NCBI GenBank assembly: GCA_024196135.1
Contig: JAMQCK010000008.1
Span: 62,001-126,000, forward strand
From: Pleurotus ostreatus/Saccharomyces cerevisiae fusant
Lineage: Eukaryota; Opisthokonta
Length of the DNA: 64,000 nt
Direction: 5' to 3'
The notes below the pieces were generated by a model that did no database searches, had not been told where the DNA came from, and saw only the letters and a list, made by a program, of their open reading frames with translations. This document shows positions 63,395 through 64,000 of the stretch, one piece after another. The position numbers and the translations under genes were made by a program. Positions within the stretch are counted from its first letter, which is position 1. The number at the start of each line of letters is the position of its first letter.

Positions 63395-64000
63395 ATGCGG
63401 TTATGGTCGTCTTTTCCCTGCCGGGGTAAATCTCGATGGCTTGGAACCTCCCTTGTCGCGGTCCTCTCGGCTGGAATCGCGCTGGCGGCAGGCAGCCGTC
63501 AGCTCGTCGAACTTACGGCGACCGACATTGAGACCCTCGTCTCCGCCAAGGATCCCCTCAAGCAGATGGACCCATCCGACTCGTCCTCGCATGTGTCCAA
63601 GATCCTCATTCCGCGCGTCGGTGAGTAGTACACGTTCAGCAGGTGCGCGCCACGTCTCACGCTCAGTGCAGTCGATACTGAGGGCAACACCCAGGTCCGG
63701 AAGTACATCGTTGACACCATGAAGGCGTTGAATTGGGAGGTTGAGGAGGACGAGTTCGAAGACGACACGCCAATGGGGAGGAAGCACTTCACGAATGTGA
63801 TCGCCACGAAGGACCCGAAGGCCGCACGACGCGTCGTGGTCGCTGCTCACTTCGATAGCAAGTATTTCGAGAATGGGGAGGTGAGTGAGGATGGAATTGT
63901 CGAGATCACCTATGTTCATTGTACAAAGTTTCTCGGCGCGACAGACTCTGCAGCGCCGTGCGCCATGATGCTAGACCTCGCAGAAACTCTGAACCCCATG
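63395..64000 (+). CDS. Glutaminyl-peptide cyclotransferase (M28 fold), 3' end outside window
   Basis: This enzyme converts N-terminal Gln to pyroglutamate on secreted proteins. The ATG at 63395 gives MRLWSSFPCRGKSRW followed by a hydrophobic stretch (LGTSLVAVLSAGIALAAGS), a good signal peptide or anchor. The mature part begins RQLVELTATDIETL. After an intron (about 63616-63666) VRKYIVDTMKALNWEVEEDEF leads to RRVVVAAHFDSKYF, with zinc-loop residues. A second intron (63881-63928) joins to FLGATDSAAPCAMMLDLAETL, which holds the next zinc-ligand region. The window ends in this exon. It is divergent from TRS23; the start codons are 86 bases apart. Confidence 0.88.

Overview
The window looks like nuclear DNA of a filamentous basidiomycete (Agaricomycetes, probably polypore-like). 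Genes are dense, on both strands, and cut by many introns of about 45-60 bases with GT...AG ends and CTNAY-like branch sites. Coding exons are GC-rich and the proteins are those of a mushroom-type fungus: a BAH-domain DNA methyltransferase, F-box/beta-propeller proteins and basidiomycete-only paralogs. Nothing suggests a bacterial, organellar or viral source. All assignments come from reading translated exons; no database search was run.

Layout. 1-2.0 kb: 3' part of a dynamin-family GTPase (+). 2.8-5.2: SelO/Fmp40 protein AMPylase (+). 5.2-7.0: gene-poor, with two copies of a small hairpin repeat. 7.0-8.8: unrecognised gene P1 (-). 9.8-12.4: LEU4 2-isopropylmalate synthase (-) with a doubled regulatory domain. 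12.7-14.4: O-methyltransferase (-). 15.7-17.7: SWIM/RING zinc-finger protein (-), head-to-head with the cis-prenyltransferase RER2 (17.9-18.9, +). 19.3-22.5: ATG9 (+). 22.58-27.61: a 5,029-bp transposon with perfect 292-bp terminal inverted repeats and an 8-bp target duplication, inserted 42 bp past the ATG9 stop. 27.6-31.4: no confident gene. 31.4-36.7: DNMT1-type DNA methyltransferase (-), head-to-head with MCM7 (36.9-39.6, +). 39.9-41.8: F-box protein (+).

41.8-54.3 kb is an accessory block. It holds a 2.7-kb inverted duplication (42.3-45.0 against 50.2-52.9), another hairpin repeat, P2 (a paralog of P1, 46.8-48.5) and two divergent RING/coiled-coil/membrane-anchor genes (49.1-50.1 and 53.2-54.3). 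After it come conserved genes again: GTR1 (RagA-type GTPase, -), VCX1 (vacuolar Ca2+/H+ exchanger, -), a histidine phosphatase (-), a tail-to-tail paralog pair of unknown function whose second member is frameshifted, the TRAPP subunit TRS23 (-), and the 5' part of a secreted glutaminyl cyclase (+).

The conserved genes do not form one pathway, but several bear on growth and nutrient control: GTR1 (TORC1 amino-acid signalling), LEU4 (leucine synthesis), ATG9 (autophagy), VCX1 (vacuolar calcium), TRS23 (vesicle tethering). MCM7 and the maintenance-type methyltransferase share a 160-bp promoter. The most unusual items are the transposon, the four-copy hairpin family with variable stems, the duplicated LEU4 regulatory domain, and the accessory block.
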